From Bacteroidota bacterium (GTDB taxonomy: Bacteria > Bacteroidota > Ignavibacteria > Kapaibacteriales > UBA2268), in NCBI GenBank assembly GCA_024280675.1, contig JAJRPT010000153.1, positions 1-21,999 on the forward strand: DNA of 21,999 nt, written 5' to 3'. The position numbers and the translations under genes were made by a program. Shown here piece after piece: positions 1 to 8,455 of this stretch. Below the pieces are notes generated by a model, which ran no database searches, had not been told where the DNA came from, and saw nothing but the letters and a program-made list of their open reading frames with translations. Every line of letters begins with the position of its first letter. Within the stretch, counting starts at the first letter, position 1.

Positions 1-1
1 C

Positions 2-538
2 ATTCTAGATTTCCAACGTCAGGTCAGAACCTCACCAAAGCCAGTCATAGCAATGGTATCAGGCTATGCTATTGGTGGTGGACATGTTCTCCATTTAATT
101 TGTGATCTGACTATCAGTGCCGATAATGCAATTTATGGACAAACAGGTCCTAAGGTTGGATCCTTTGATGGCGGATTTGGTTCATCATATTTGGCAAGAG
201 TTGTAGGGCAGAAAAAAGCGAGGGAAATATGGTTTTTATGCCGTCAATATAATGCAAAAGAAGCACTAGAAATGGGTTTAATTAATACAATAGTGCCTTT
301 GAAAGAATTAGAAAATGAGACCATTAAATGGTGCAAAGAAATATTAAATAATTCGCCAATGGCAATTCGCTGTTTAAAAGCTGCCTTAAATGCAGATTGT
401 GATGGGCAAACTGGGCTACAAGAATTGGCTGGAAACGCCACTATGCTTTACTATATGACCGATGAAGGGCAGGAAGGAAGAAATGCTTATAACGAAAAAA
501 GAAAGCCAGATTTTAATAAATTTACTCGACAGCCATAA
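2..538 (+). CDS. menB: 1,4-dihydroxy-2-naphthoyl-CoA synthase, 3' part (5' end outside window)
   Basis: Crotonase-fold enzyme that closes the ring of o-succinylbenzoyl-CoA to give dihydroxynaphthoyl-CoA in cytoplasmic menaquinone synthesis. The frame is open from base 2, so this is the last 178 residues of a protein usually about 270-285 long; the ATG at 53 is internal. Visible are the oxyanion-hole segment GYAIGGGHVLH, then GQTGPKVGSFDGG, then REIWFLCRQY, ending DFNKFTRQP. The Gln-Thr-Gly and Trp match the residues that hold a bicarbonate cofactor in the E. coli-type (type I) enzyme, where type II enzymes have Asp in place of that Gly. The C-terminal half is strikingly close to the enterobacterial protein as I remember it. 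It is followed after 3 bases by menC. Local GC is ordinary (27 of 60 in 361-420), unlike the next two genes. Confidence 0.97.
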   Translation: MLDFQRQVRTSPKPVIAMVSGYAIGGGHVLHLICDLTISADNAIYGQTGPKVGSFDGGFGSSYLARVVGQKKAREIWFLCRQYNAKEALEMGLINTIVPLKELENETIKWCKEILNNSPMAIRCLKAALNADCDGQTGLQELAGNATMLYYMTDEGQEGRNAYNEKRKPDFNKFTRQP

Positions 539-541
539 ACC

Positions 542-1585
542 TTGTCTAAAATTAATAAAATAGATTTATTCGCTTATGATATTCCTTTAAAAGATGAATT
601 GTTAATGCTAGGCAATAAAATGGTTAATCGTCAGGGCTTGTTTTTAAAATATTATGATGCAAAAGGAGGTATTTCTTGGGGAGAAATATCACCATTTAAT
701 GGATTGCACAAAGAGAATATTCCTAATATTATTAATTATATTAAATCTAATAATATTGCAAAAGAAATAGAATTATTCAAAAGTGGAGTTAAGCTAAGAA
801 CCCCTCTGTTACTACTTATGGCGTATGAACAAATAATGTTTTATTCAAATATAATTAATCTGAGAATACCCGATAATGTTGTTAGTATTTCTCCATTATT
901 TACTGGAAATAATGATAAAATAATTAATAATATATCTTTATTAAGTAATAAAAGTTTATGTGTTATCAAATTAAAAATGGGAAGAAATAATTTATATGAT
1001 GACATTAATTTATTTAATATTATTGATAACAAGTTGTCAAATAATATTAAAATCAGAGTCGATGTAAATCAGGCTTGGACTTATAAAGAGGCTAGTATAT
1101 TTGCTAAATCTATAAATATATCTCGTATTGATTATATTGAAGAGCCTCTCAAAAACCCTGCACAATTAAATAAATATTATAAAGAATATAACATTAAATA
1201 CGCATTGGATGAAACGATACATCAAACTAGAGAATGGCATAACTTATTGATATATAAAGGATGTAGTGCATTTATTATTAAGCCTTCACTTCTTGGAACA
1301 CTAAAAAATATTGATATTATAAATACTATTGCTAAATCAAATAATATTAATTTAGTATTTAGTTCAGCTTTTGAGTCTGGCTATTCTCTTGCATATTATA
1401 TTTATTTAGCCAGTATTTATTCTAAAGATACGGCACATGGATTTGATACGTATAAATACTTATCTTATGACATTCTTAAATCGCCACTTGTTTTTAATAA
1501 CTTTAAAATATCTGTAAATAGTGCAATTAATTCTATGAAAACAGTATCAGAAAATAATTTAAAACTTGTTATGAGTGACTTATGA
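542..1585 (+). CDS. menC: o-succinylbenzoate synthase
   Basis: Enolase-superfamily enzyme that dehydrates SHCHC to o-succinylbenzoate in menaquinone synthesis. The 347 residues carry the expected acid/base lysines K143-x-K145, metal ligands D174 (in RVDVNQAW), E200 (YIEEP) and D223 (ALDET), and the second lysine K247 (FIIKPS), so it should be active. The start used is TTG at 542, three bases after menB; later ATGs would remove the conserved N-terminal capping strand that ends near residue 50 (GGISWGEISPF), so the TTG is preferred although no Shine-Dalgarno is visible. The stop overlaps the menE start (ATGA), implying translational coupling. Base composition is very AT-rich with heavy use of AAT, ATA and TTA codons, in contrast to menB. 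Confidence 0.93.
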   Translation: MSKINKIDLFAYDIPLKDELLMLGNKMVNRQGLFLKYYDAKGGISWGEISPFNGLHKENIPNIINYIKSNNIAKEIELFKSGVKLRTPLLLLMAYEQIMFYSNIINLRIPDNVVSISPLFTGNNDKIINNISLLSNKSLCVIKLKMGRNNLYDDINLFNIIDNKLSNNIKIRVDVNQAWTYKEASIFAKSINISRIDYIEEPLKNPAQLNKYYKEYNIKYALDETIHQTREWHNLLIYKGCSAFIIKPSLLGTLKNIDIINTIAKSNNINLVFSSAFESGYSLAYYIYLASIYSKDTAHGFDTYKYLSYDILKSPLVFNNFKISVNSAINSMKTVSENNLKLVMSDL

Positions 1586-2997
1586 TTGGCTTTTCAATAT
1601 ATTATAAAAATAAGGTATACACTAGTTCAGAGATAATAAATAAAATTAATAATACTCTGGAATATTTTATAATATATGATATTAAAAAGGGTGACAGAGT
1701 TGCCATTATATCGAGCAATAGCCTCGATTATGTCATATTAACCCTGGCTTTAATTAAGGCCGAAATAATATTTATACCATTAAATATTCGTCTAAATACA
1801 AGTCAAATAAAATCGCAATTAAATGAATTAAATTGCAATAAAATATTTTGCTCAAGTAATTATTATGATATTTATTTACAATTAATGCCTGCTTATTTAT
1901 TAAGCACTATTAATGATTGTAAAGCAAATAAACAGTATATTAATAATTTAGAATACTTTACGAATCCAAGTGCTAAAACGCTTAAAAATATCACTAATAT
2001 AATATTAAGTTCTGGCTCTTCTGCTAGTCCGAAATATATTGTACATGATTATTCTAATCATTATTTCAGTGCTTTAGGGTCGAATGAAAATATTAAATTA
2101 AATGCAAATTCTAAATGCTTATTAACCTTGCCACTGTTTCATGTGGGTGGACTTGGGGTGCTTTTTAGGTCTTTAATTGCTGGCTCAAATATTATTATAA
2201 CCTACGCTAAAGAAATCATAAGCGACTGTATTATAAAGACTAAGCCAAGTAATTACTCTTTTGTCTTTTCACAATATGAAGAATTAATTTCCAACAAAAC
2301 TGTACTAGAAATATTTAAAAATGCGGATGCTATCTTGCTTGGTGGCTCTTCTATTCCACATAATTTAATTAAATATTCAAATAATAATAAAATTCCAATC
2401 TACACCTCGTACGGCTCTAGCGAAATGTCCTCGCAAATTACAACAACATTTAATTCAGATTTAAATAATATTTTAACTTCTGGAAATATATTAAATTATC
2501 GCTCAATTAAAATTGATGAAGAAGGTGAAATCTTATTAAAAGGTAAAACATTATTTAAAGGATATTTAATTAATAATAAACTAATTAAATTAACTGATGA
2601 TAATGGATGGTTTCATTCTGGAGATATTGGAAGATTAGACCCCGAAGGTAGACTAATTCTGATTGGCAGAAAAGATAATATGTTCATCTCAGGTGGAGAA
2701 AATATTCATCCAGAGAAAATTGAAAATGAATTATTAAACATTAAAGGAGTGATTAATTGTTGCGTTATAGCCGTTGATAATAATATATATGGCAAACGTC
2801 CTGAATGTCTAATAAAACTAGATAAACCCAGAAATATCAATGAGATAAAAGAAATATTATATACAAAAATAGCTAAATATGAAATGCCGGATGAGTATTA
2901 TTATTTTCCAAAAGAATTAGATAATCAATTTAAAATAGACAGAAAAAAAGCATTAGAAATGTATAAAAATAATGAATTAATTAAAATTATTGACTGA
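1582..2997 (+). CDS. menE: o-succinylbenzoate-CoA ligase
   Basis: Acyl-adenylate-forming enzyme that activates o-succinylbenzoate with ATP and CoA, supplying the MenB substrate. The 471 residues show the superfamily signatures in order: phosphate loop SSGSSASPK (143-151), TSYGSSE (275-281), SGDIGRL (346-352), the hinge GRKDNMFISGGENIHP (362-377) and the C-terminal catalytic lysine in FKIDRKK (about K451). The phosphate loop is slightly off consensus, with Ala where Ser/Gly is usual. Its ATG overlaps the menC TGA. Like menC it is extremely AT-rich: bases 2461-2520 contain only 10 G/C of 60. The gene ends 4 bases from the convergent stop of the next gene, with no intrinsic terminator between. 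Assignment to MenE rather than another ligase rests on the men neighbours. Confidence 0.9.
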   Translation: MIGFSIYYKNKVYTSSEIINKINNTLEYFIIYDIKKGDRVAIISSNSLDYVILTLALIKAEIIFIPLNIRLNTSQIKSQLNELNCNKIFCSSNYYDIYLQLMPAYLLSTINDCKANKQYINNLEYFTNPSAKTLKNITNIILSSGSSASPKYIVHDYSNHYFSALGSNENIKLNANSKCLLTLPLFHVGGLGVLFRSLIAGSNIIITYAKEIISDCIIKTKPSNYSFVFSQYEELISNKTVLEIFKNADAILLGGSSIPHNLIKYSNNNKIPIYTSYGSSEMSSQITTTFNSDLNNILTSGNILNYRSIKIDEEGEILLKGKTLFKGYLINNKLIKLTDDNGWFHSGDIGRLDPEGRLILIGRKDNMFISGGENIHPEKIENELLNIKGVINCCVIAVDNNIYGKRPECLIKLDKPRNINEIKEILYTKIAKYEMPDEYYYFPKELDNQFKIDRKKALEMYKNNELIKIID

Positions 2998-3001
2998 CAG
3001 A

Positions 3002-4282
3002 TTAATCGCCCTCTTCTTCATTTCCACTCTTATTATCAAGCTCTATGTCATAAATATAAATACTGCCAATAACCCCTTTTTCTCTTGTCTGATCCCTCAC
3101 TTGAGTAAGAATATCGCCCGTAAGATTGGTGTCACGCCCCAGTAAAACAAGCCCTTCAGAGGTGATTATATTCCGGGAAGTAGTTTGCCCAGAATGCAAA
3201 TCTTCCAGCTCCACGGCCACTTCTTTACGAAAGCCATCATTCTCATTCTCGGCAAAATACTGATCGAGATAGGCAACTAATGTATGGTCATAGACCCGTT
3301 TAATTTCGGCCGACAGCCTGTCGAGTGCTTTGTCTTGCTTGCCATTTTCTTGCTCTAAAAATTCATAATAATCTGCTACCACCCGCAACACTCTCGAGCC
3401 AAAGGGAATATCCCATAACTTCAAGCCATCAGGAAACCCAGAGCCATCGAGGTTTTCATAGGTATGATAGACAATGTTTGCTGGTTTTTCAAATCCTTTT
3501 ATCATCGAAATTATCTCACGAGCCATTCCCGGTATTTTTTGCATTTCAGCATTTTTTAAATACCCATTGGCAGTCGTCGGCTCGTTAATCTTTTTGTCAT
3601 CGAGTGACAAGTGAGCACAGAAAAATAAGCTGACCGCATTTCTGAAATCTTGATATTCGCCATCGTAGTTTTCTGAGAATCTCTTTAACAACCATTCGGC
3701 AGCATTTAGCATTTTTACAGATCGCTTAGATAATTTAGGTGACCTCTTGCTAATCATCAGCTCGACAATATTTTTTACTTTTAATATTTCTTGATCAAAG
3801 CTTTCTTTTAACTCAAAATATTTTGCGTTGAACTTTCTTTGGCTAACCCCACTAGACACTACACGAAAAGCAGAACGAAGGCGTGGCAAAAGAAAAGACA
3901 TATCAATCGGCTTAACTAGAAAATCATCTGCACCGAATTTAAGACTTGTGACAATAGATCCGTCGTGAATTGAGTTAATCATCGAAATGAGATAATAATT
4001 CTTCTGGGGGAGCAACTTCTTAATATCTTCGAGAAAAGGTGTGCCGAAATTATTTTTTATTTCGTGAGAACATAGAATGATAATATTGTCTTCGAGCTTT
4101 GCTAAAACTTCGCCGGCACTGGTGTTGGACGAAGCGTGATGAACTGGAATATCTGAGAATATTTTCTCTACATTATTTTTTAGGTTTTTAATGTCAATTG
4201 CAGAATTCTCAATCAATAGTATTTTAATTTTTCCACTCACGAAGTCATTTTTGTTTAAATAAGAAATATTGTAGTCACACAA
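3002..4282 (-). CDS. Response-regulator-like protein with degenerate receiver and degenerate HD-GYP domain
   Basis: A 426-residue cytoplasmic protein. Residues about 18-140 fold-match a receiver: ILLIEN at 21-26 and the switch lysine in FLVKP (K124) are present. The strand-3 position that should hold the phospho-acceptor Asp reads IIILCSHE (67-74), with no Asp. Residues about 185-320 resemble HD-GYP: DGSGFPDG (279-286) and the downstream IPFGSRVLRVVADYYEFL fit the GYP half. The His-Asp metal site expected in LLHDIGK is replaced by AHLSLDDKK (223-231). The rest (about 330-426) is unassigned. It is likely a non-phosphorylated, non-catalytic signalling protein; c-di-GMP binding is possible but unproven. 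The farthest start is TTG (4280-4282); GTG at 4238-4240, giving VSGKIKILLIEN, is an attractive alternative because a TATCTTTG box overlaps the TTG. It is convergent with menE. Confidence 0.75.
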   Translation of the reverse strand: MCDYNISYLNKNDFVSGKIKILLIENSAIDIKNLKNNVEKIFSDIPVHHASSNTSAGEVLAKLEDNIIILCSHEIKNNFGTPFLEDIKKLLPQKNYYLISMINSIHDGSIVTSLKFGADDFLVKPIDMSFLLPRLRSAFRVVSSGVSQRKFNAKYFELKESFDQEILKVKNIVELMISKRSPKLSKRSVKMLNAAEWLLKRFSENYDGEYQDFRNAVSLFFCAHLSLDDKKINEPTTANGYLKNAEMQKIPGMAREIISMIKGFEKPANIVYHTYENLDGSGFPDGLKLWDIPFGSRVLRVVADYYEFLEQENGKQDKALDRLSAEIKRVYDHTLVAYLDQYFAENENDGFRKEVAVELEDLHSGQTTSRNIITSEGLVLLGRDTNLTGDILTQVRDQTREKGVIGSIYIYDIELDNKSGNEEEGD

Positions 4283-4287
4283 AGATA
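4280..4287 (-). promoter_or_regulatory. Possible Bacteroidota-type -7 promoter box (TATCTTTG)
   Basis: On the minus strand the sequence TATCTTTG matches the TAnnTTTG -7 consensus of Bacteroidota sigma factors. It overlaps the upstream TTG start of the regulator gene, so transcription would begin inside the longest reading frame and favour the GTG start at 4240. No convincing -33 TTTG element is seen at the usual spacing, so this is only suggestive. Confidence 0.35.
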
Positions 4288-4363
4288 CAGAAATACTTGT
4301 TAAGTATAGTAAAATATTTTAACTTTGTCAGCTAGTATTTTTAGAATTATATAAAATTCTTTT

Positions 4364-4945
4364 ATGGGACTTGAACTAATTTCCGAACATCTGAGTGGTC
4401 TAATTCTTTTTAGACCAAAAATCTACGGAGATGAGCGCGGGTTTTTCATGGAAACTTGGCGAAAAGATGAGTTTGATAAAATTGGAATTAATGCAAATTT
4501 TGTCCAAGACAATCACTCCCGCTCCCAACAAAATGTCTTACGTGGTTTGCATTTCCAGTGGGACGAGCCAATGGGAAAGTTAATTCGGGTAAGCCGTGGA
4601 GCGTGTTTGTTTTGTGAATTGGACATTAGGCACAATTCCCCAACGCTTGGAAAGTCACTACTCACCGAACTCTCCGAAGAGAATAATCATCTGCTCTGGG
4701 TACCGCCTGGTTTTGCAAATGGCTTCCTCACACTGAGTGAGACCGCAGATGTGCAATACAAATGCACAGCCCTTTGGAATCCCAAGGCAGAATCAGCCAT
4801 TGATTGGAATGACCCTGAGTTAGGGATTGATTGGAATCTGGGTAATACTAAAGAAGGCGAATTAATAATATCGGATAAAGATAAGGTGGCCGGTTCTTTG
4901 CGACAATGGCTCGCCCGCCCCGAATCAAAACTGTTAAGTGTTTGA
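4364..4945 (+). CDS. rfbC: dTDP-4-dehydrorhamnose 3,5-epimerase
   Basis: RmlC-type cupin enzyme that epimerises C3 and C5 of dTDP-4-keto-6-deoxyglucose on the way to dTDP-L-rhamnose, a precursor for cell-surface polysaccharide. It has 193 residues, close to the family's usual 180-200. Signatures are GDERGFFMETW (22-32), DNHSRSQQNVLRGLHFQ with catalytic His63, the cupin segment WVPPGFANGF (112-121), Tyr132, and SDKDK (170-174), the region that holds the Asp partner of the His in the family. The ATG start fits the family N-terminus; there is no clear Shine-Dalgarno. It stands alone here, without rfbA, rfbB or rfbD next to it, and is divergent from the regulator gene. It might act on another dTDP-keto-sugar, but the intact signatures favour RmlC. 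Confidence 0.93.
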   Translation: MGLELISEHLSGLILFRPKIYGDERGFFMETWRKDEFDKIGINANFVQDNHSRSQQNVLRGLHFQWDEPMGKLIRVSRGACLFCELDIRHNSPTLGKSLLTELSEENNHLLWVPPGFANGFLTLSETADVQYKCTALWNPKAESAIDWNDPELGIDWNLGNTKEGELIISDKDKVAGSLRQWLARPESKLLSV

Positions 4946-4970
4946 TATCTTGCATAAAATCAACCGTCAC

Positions 4971-5003
4971 AAAAAAAAGCCCTGCTCGTTTCCAAGCAGG
5001 ACT
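4971..5003 (-). terminator. Rho-independent terminator of the purC operon
   Basis: Read on the minus strand, AGTCCTGCTTG and CGAGCAGGGCT form an 11-pair stem with two G-T wobbles, closed by a GAAA (GNRA) tetraloop and followed directly by eight T. It lies 30 bases after the purC stop. On the plus strand there is no T run, so it should act only for purC, not for rfbC. Confidence 0.9.
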
Positions 5004-5033
5004 CATTCTCATGAAAGAATTACAAAAAATTCA

Positions 5034-5939
5034 TCAGCAATATAATATTATTTTTTGAATCTCCAAATATTTTTCTTTAGTTCTCTCAATTATTTTTTCT
5101 GGGATGGAGGGCGGAGGTGATTTTTTGTCCCAATTAGTTGATTCGAGATAATCACGAAGGATTTGCTTGTCAAAATTCTCTGGCACTCGCCCTGCTTTGT
5201 AATTTTCTTTCCTCCAGAACCGGGAAGAGTCTGGAGTCATCAGCTCATCTATTAAAACTATTTCACCATTCTCTAATTTCCCAAACTCGAACTTGGTGTC
5301 GGCAAGCAGAATTCCTTTCGGCTCAAGAAATTCATGCCCAAAATTATAAAGCTCAATACTAATTCGCCGTAATTTATGGGCAACTTCATAGCCAAGGATT
5401 TCTGCCATTTGCTCAAAGCTAATGTTTTCGTCATGCCCATTGCTTTTTTTTGTTGCAGGAGTAAATATAGGTTTTTCTAGTCGTTGATACTTTACCAAAT
5501 CAGATGGCAGTTTCACTTGGCAAACGGCCCCAGTCCTTTTATATTCTGACCACCCAGACCCAGCAATATATCCCCTGACGACAAATTCAAAGGGCAATGG
5601 CTCGCATTTTTCCACCAACATTGACCGTCCTTCAATTTGAGAAGAAAATTCATTAAGAGCCCTTGGATACTGACTCAAATCATCCCTTATAAAATGATTT
5701 GGGATTATATGCCTAGTTTTCTCGAACCAAAACTTTGATAGTTGGTTGAGCGTCGCACCTTTGCCGGCCACGGGGCTGGTCATCAGGTGATCAAATGCCG
5801 AGATACGATCACTTGCAACGAAGAGAATTTGCTTTTGACCCTCGCCGTTTTCCACTTCGTAAACGTCCCGAACTTTCCCTCTTGCCAGCAATTTTATGCC
5901 TTGGAGATTACTTTCGTATAATGGCTTTAGCTCATTCAT
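5034..5939 (-). CDS. purC: Phosphoribosylaminoimidazole-succinocarboxamide (SAICAR) synthase
   Basis: ATP-dependent ligase that joins CAIR and aspartate in de novo purine synthesis (cytoplasm). The 301 residues are the longer type of PurC, like the yeast enzyme, versus about 240 in E. coli. Motifs in order: GKVRDVYE (21-28, nucleotide loop), VASDRISAFDH (41-51), EFVVRGYIAGSGWSEY (118-133), LADTKFEFG (212-220) and LIDELMTPDSSRFW (229-242). ATG at 5937-5939, 12 bases after the preceding small membrane-protein gene, no strong Shine-Dalgarno. It is the last gene of a minus-strand run that starts with envelope proteins and ends at the intrinsic terminator, an unusual setting for a housekeeping purine gene. 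Confidence 0.96.
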   Translation of the reverse strand: MNELKPLYESNLQGIKLLARGKVRDVYEVENGEGQKQILFVASDRISAFDHLMTSPVAGKGATLNQLSKFWFEKTRHIIPNHFIRDDLSQYPRALNEFSSQIEGRSMLVEKCEPLPFEFVVRGYIAGSGWSEYKRTGAVCQVKLPSDLVKYQRLEKPIFTPATKKSNGHDENISFEQMAEILGYEVAHKLRRISIELYNFGHEFLEPKGILLADTKFEFGKLENGEIVLIDELMTPDSSRFWRKENYKAGRVPENFDKQILRDYLESTNWDKKSPPPSIPEKIIERTKEKYLEIQKIILYC

Positions 5940-5951
5940 ATATATACTTTT

Positions 5952-6194
5952 TTATATCTGTTGATTGTTGGGTTTATTTTCGTTTTTGATCTCTTTTGCT
6001 TCGCCCTTCATTATTACCACGTCATCTTTTTGGTAGATAATGTCTTTTTGCTTTTTTTTATCTTTGGAGACAAAGGCAGAGTTTACATTTCCCATTTTTT
6101 TCATTATAAAACCAGGAAGAAATTTCCTTAGCAATCTTGTTGCAAGTCCAAAAAACAGAAAAATAAATATTAATATTACAAATACTTTAGACAT
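5952..6194 (-). CDS. Small single-pass membrane protein, DUF4834-like
   Basis: An 80-residue protein from ATG at 6192-6194; a TTG two codons earlier overlaps the previous stop but the ATG, three bases after that stop, is preferred. Residues about 3-18 (VFVILIFIFLFFGLA) form one hydrophobic segment, followed by the basic stretch TRLLRKFLPGFIMKKM and a lysine-rich hydrophilic tail. This layout resembles the small Bacteroidota DUF4834 proteins, which have no known function; the match is from memory and tentative. Position between the barrel protein gene and purC, with short gaps on both sides, suggests cotranscription. Confidence 0.7.
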   Translation of the reverse strand: MSKVFVILIFIFLFFGLATRLLRKFLPGFIMKKMGNVNSAFVSKDKKKQKDIIYQKDDVVIMKGEAKEIKNENKPNNQQI

Positions 6195-6196
6195 AA

Positions 6197-8455
6197 TCAA
6201 AATTTATAAATAATTGCGGCCCTCAGACCAATGAACTCATATTTCCAATCACTTCCCAAAATATGGGTAAACGGATAATTATAGGAAACATTGGCTGAGA
6301 TGTCAAACATGTAATTAATTGGCAAACGAATCCCTGTAGAAATTGAAGCAAGAAACTGCGTTCTGTTAATGTCCAAATCAGCGTCTAGGATTTCCTCATC
6401 GCCGCTTATAAAATCTGGATAGATTGTTCTTCTGGAATAAACCGCCTCCCCAGTCAAGAGATATGTTCTCAAACCAAGGCTCACAAAGAGATGCTTGTAA
6501 TAGAAATATTGTGCAAATAGAGTGAGATCAATTCTGGGACCATCAATGTTTATAAACCCAGCTTTTTGATGAGGGATTAGCTCACCCGTGATTGGATTTG
6601 TAATCTCTCCAGAAACAGAATCTGGGGCAGAAATTTCCCAATCAGTTTTTGCAAAAGACAAACGGGTTCCAAGAAGTAGATTTTTCTGAATTGAATAGGT
6701 GAACTCTATTCCAACATCTGTTTGATTTGCTGATTTACCAGAAAAATCACCTTGGGTTTCTAGCCCAGCATTATTATCAATTTGATTAGTTCCAATCTCG
6801 TTTGCAAAAGAAACAGAAAATTCATACTTTGAGTAATACTTACAATTTTGCGAACCCTCTTCTATTGTAAATTCAAATTTCTTATTCTTGTAATTATATC
6901 CATAGCAGACGGAAAAAATACTGGAGTTTCCCGCCATGTCCTCAGAATAAAAGACAATGCGAGCACTTTGCTCAGTGTCTTGAACTCTGATTTTTATGTT
7001 TTGGTGTGGTGTTCCAATATCTAATGGAAGAGAGCCGTAATTGACATTGTCCTGGGTCATTGGCTTGATTAGCCTAATTCCTCCGTCGCTTGTGCCATCG
7101 TCAAAAATATCAATGCTGGCCCCTGATTTGCTCACTTGGTATCGGAAGTAGGGTGCAGAAGTGTCTAGTGTGGCTTTTAGAATTTTAAATGATTGCCCAC
7201 CTACGTTTCCATAGGCATCAAACTGATCTTTGCCAAAACCAAAGCCATAGGAAGAAAGCCCAAAGCCCATATCACCCTTAATCTCGTGAGTGCCATAAGC
7301 AACCTTGAGATAGGCTACCGAATAATTTGAAGAGGCTATCGGCTTGAATTTTTCGTGTGGCACACTCACGCCGTCTAAGACAATAGAGTTAATCGCTTCG
7401 TTTGGGCAAATGATATTGATAAAATGTTCCCAAGAACCAGACACTGGGGTGACAAAGCGGTACTTGTTTAAATACTGATCGGCAGGGCTGATGAGCAACA
7501 TCATCGGGTCGCCAATGGAATCCCCTCCCGCAAAGCCGTGAGCATATTGTGAAACCAAGATTGCCTTTGAGCTGGAGATAAATTCTTCCTCCGATGATAT
7601 TCTTTCCAAGAATTGTCCTTTATTCAAAGTACCTATTAATTTCCCATTTCTAAATATTTTACTTTCATCTTCTTTTGCCAAGACTCTAAAGGCATATTTT
7701 GATCTTTTTTGCAATGCAGAGAGATAATATTTCTTGCCCCAAGCATTTGTCGGGGGGAGTTGTTCTACAAGATGATTACAGGCTATCACATCGCTGGGAA
7801 CGTACGCACATTCATGGCCTGAGAAAAATGATATTGCTTTGTCAGCCCTCACATAAGAGCCAGTTAGGTCGCATTTGTTTTCAGCATAGGGTAGGTTCTC
7901 TGCCGATACCAAATAGGAGTCCCCTCTGTTCAGTATAATATTTATCGTATCGCCGGCTTGTTTTCCGCCTCTTGTAACTACACTAGGAATAATTTCAACC
8001 TTCGTACTGTCCCTGCTAGCAACTATTGCAAACTGGCTCATCAGTCCAACAGATACGTCATAGCACATTGCAAGATATTCTTTGCCAATGACCGAAAGTG
8101 GCAGTGCCAAGAAAGTATCTGTTGTTAGCTTCCGTCTGTTGAGACCATAGACTGTGATGTCTTCATCGGAACGAACACGGACGGCCATCCCCTTTTTTAT
8201 CACTTCCGAATCATTGAGTACGGCCAAAGGGGACAGTTTTACCTTCACCACCTGACCACTCTTGACCCAAATAGTTTCATGAAATGCCAATGAATCTATA
8301 TCAATCCTTACTTCTGCATTTTTTTCCGATGTGATGAAAAGCTCCAGATTAAGCATGGTCTCCCTTGTCATGCGTTCGGGATCGTTATGATTTTTCATAA
8401 AGCAGATCCAAAACTCACGCCCTTGGGGACCTTTCACCTCCATGATTTCTTGCAT
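6197..8455 (-). CDS. IgGFc-binding-domain protein fused to C-terminal outer-membrane beta-barrel
   Basis: Counted from ATG 8455 it has 752 residues. Residues about 10-340 match the bacterial IgGFc_binding family: GREFWICFMKN (12-22), ALPLSVIGKEYLAM (117-130), the hallmark SFFSGHECAYVPSD then ACNHLVEQLPPTNAWGK (209-241), and VSQYAHG (301-307). A middle part carries beta-rich segments, and about 560-752 look like an OmpA/PorT-type barrel of alternating strands ending in the aromatic YKF. So it is probably an outer-membrane protein with an exposed or periplasmic N-terminal domain; the ligand is unknown. ATG 8455 gives no signal peptide, yet the in-frame sequence upstream encodes one (see the 8456-8521 entry), so this start is probably too short. 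The stop overlaps the following gene region; it sits third from the terminator in the purC run. Confidence 0.85.
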   Translation of the reverse strand: MQEIMEVKGPQGREFWICFMKNHNDPERMTRETMLNLELFITSEKNAEVRIDIDSLAFHETIWVKSGQVVKVKLSPLAVLNDSEVIKKGMAVRVRSDEDITVYGLNRRKLTTDTFLALPLSVIGKEYLAMCYDVSVGLMSQFAIVASRDSTKVEIIPSVVTRGGKQAGDTINIILNRGDSYLVSAENLPYAENKCDLTGSYVRADKAISFFSGHECAYVPSDVIACNHLVEQLPPTNAWGKKYYLSALQKRSKYAFRVLAKEDESKIFRNGKLIGTLNKGQFLERISSEEEFISSSKAILVSQYAHGFAGGDSIGDPMMLLISPADQYLNKYRFVTPVSGSWEHFINIICPNEAINSIVLDGVSVPHEKFKPIASSNYSVAYLKVAYGTHEIKGDMGFGLSSYGFGFGKDQFDAYGNVGGQSFKILKATLDTSAPYFRYQVSKSGASIDIFDDGTSDGGIRLIKPMTQDNVNYGSLPLDIGTPHQNIKIRVQDTEQSARIVFYSEDMAGNSSIFSVCYGYNYKNKKFEFTIEEGSQNCKYYSKYEFSVSFANEIGTNQIDNNAGLETQGDFSGKSANQTDVGIEFTYSIQKNLLLGTRLSFAKTDWEISAPDSVSGEITNPITGELIPHQKAGFINIDGPRIDLTLFAQYFYYKHLFVSLGLRTYLLTGEAVYSRRTIYPDFISGDEEILDADLDINRTQFLASISTGIRLPINYMFDISANVSYNYPFTHILGSDWKYEFIGLRAAIIYKF

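Noticed and set aside
4946..5003. The hairpin as a terminator for rfbC as well
   Set aside because: There is no T run after the stem on the plus strand; the eight T lie only on the minus-strand side.
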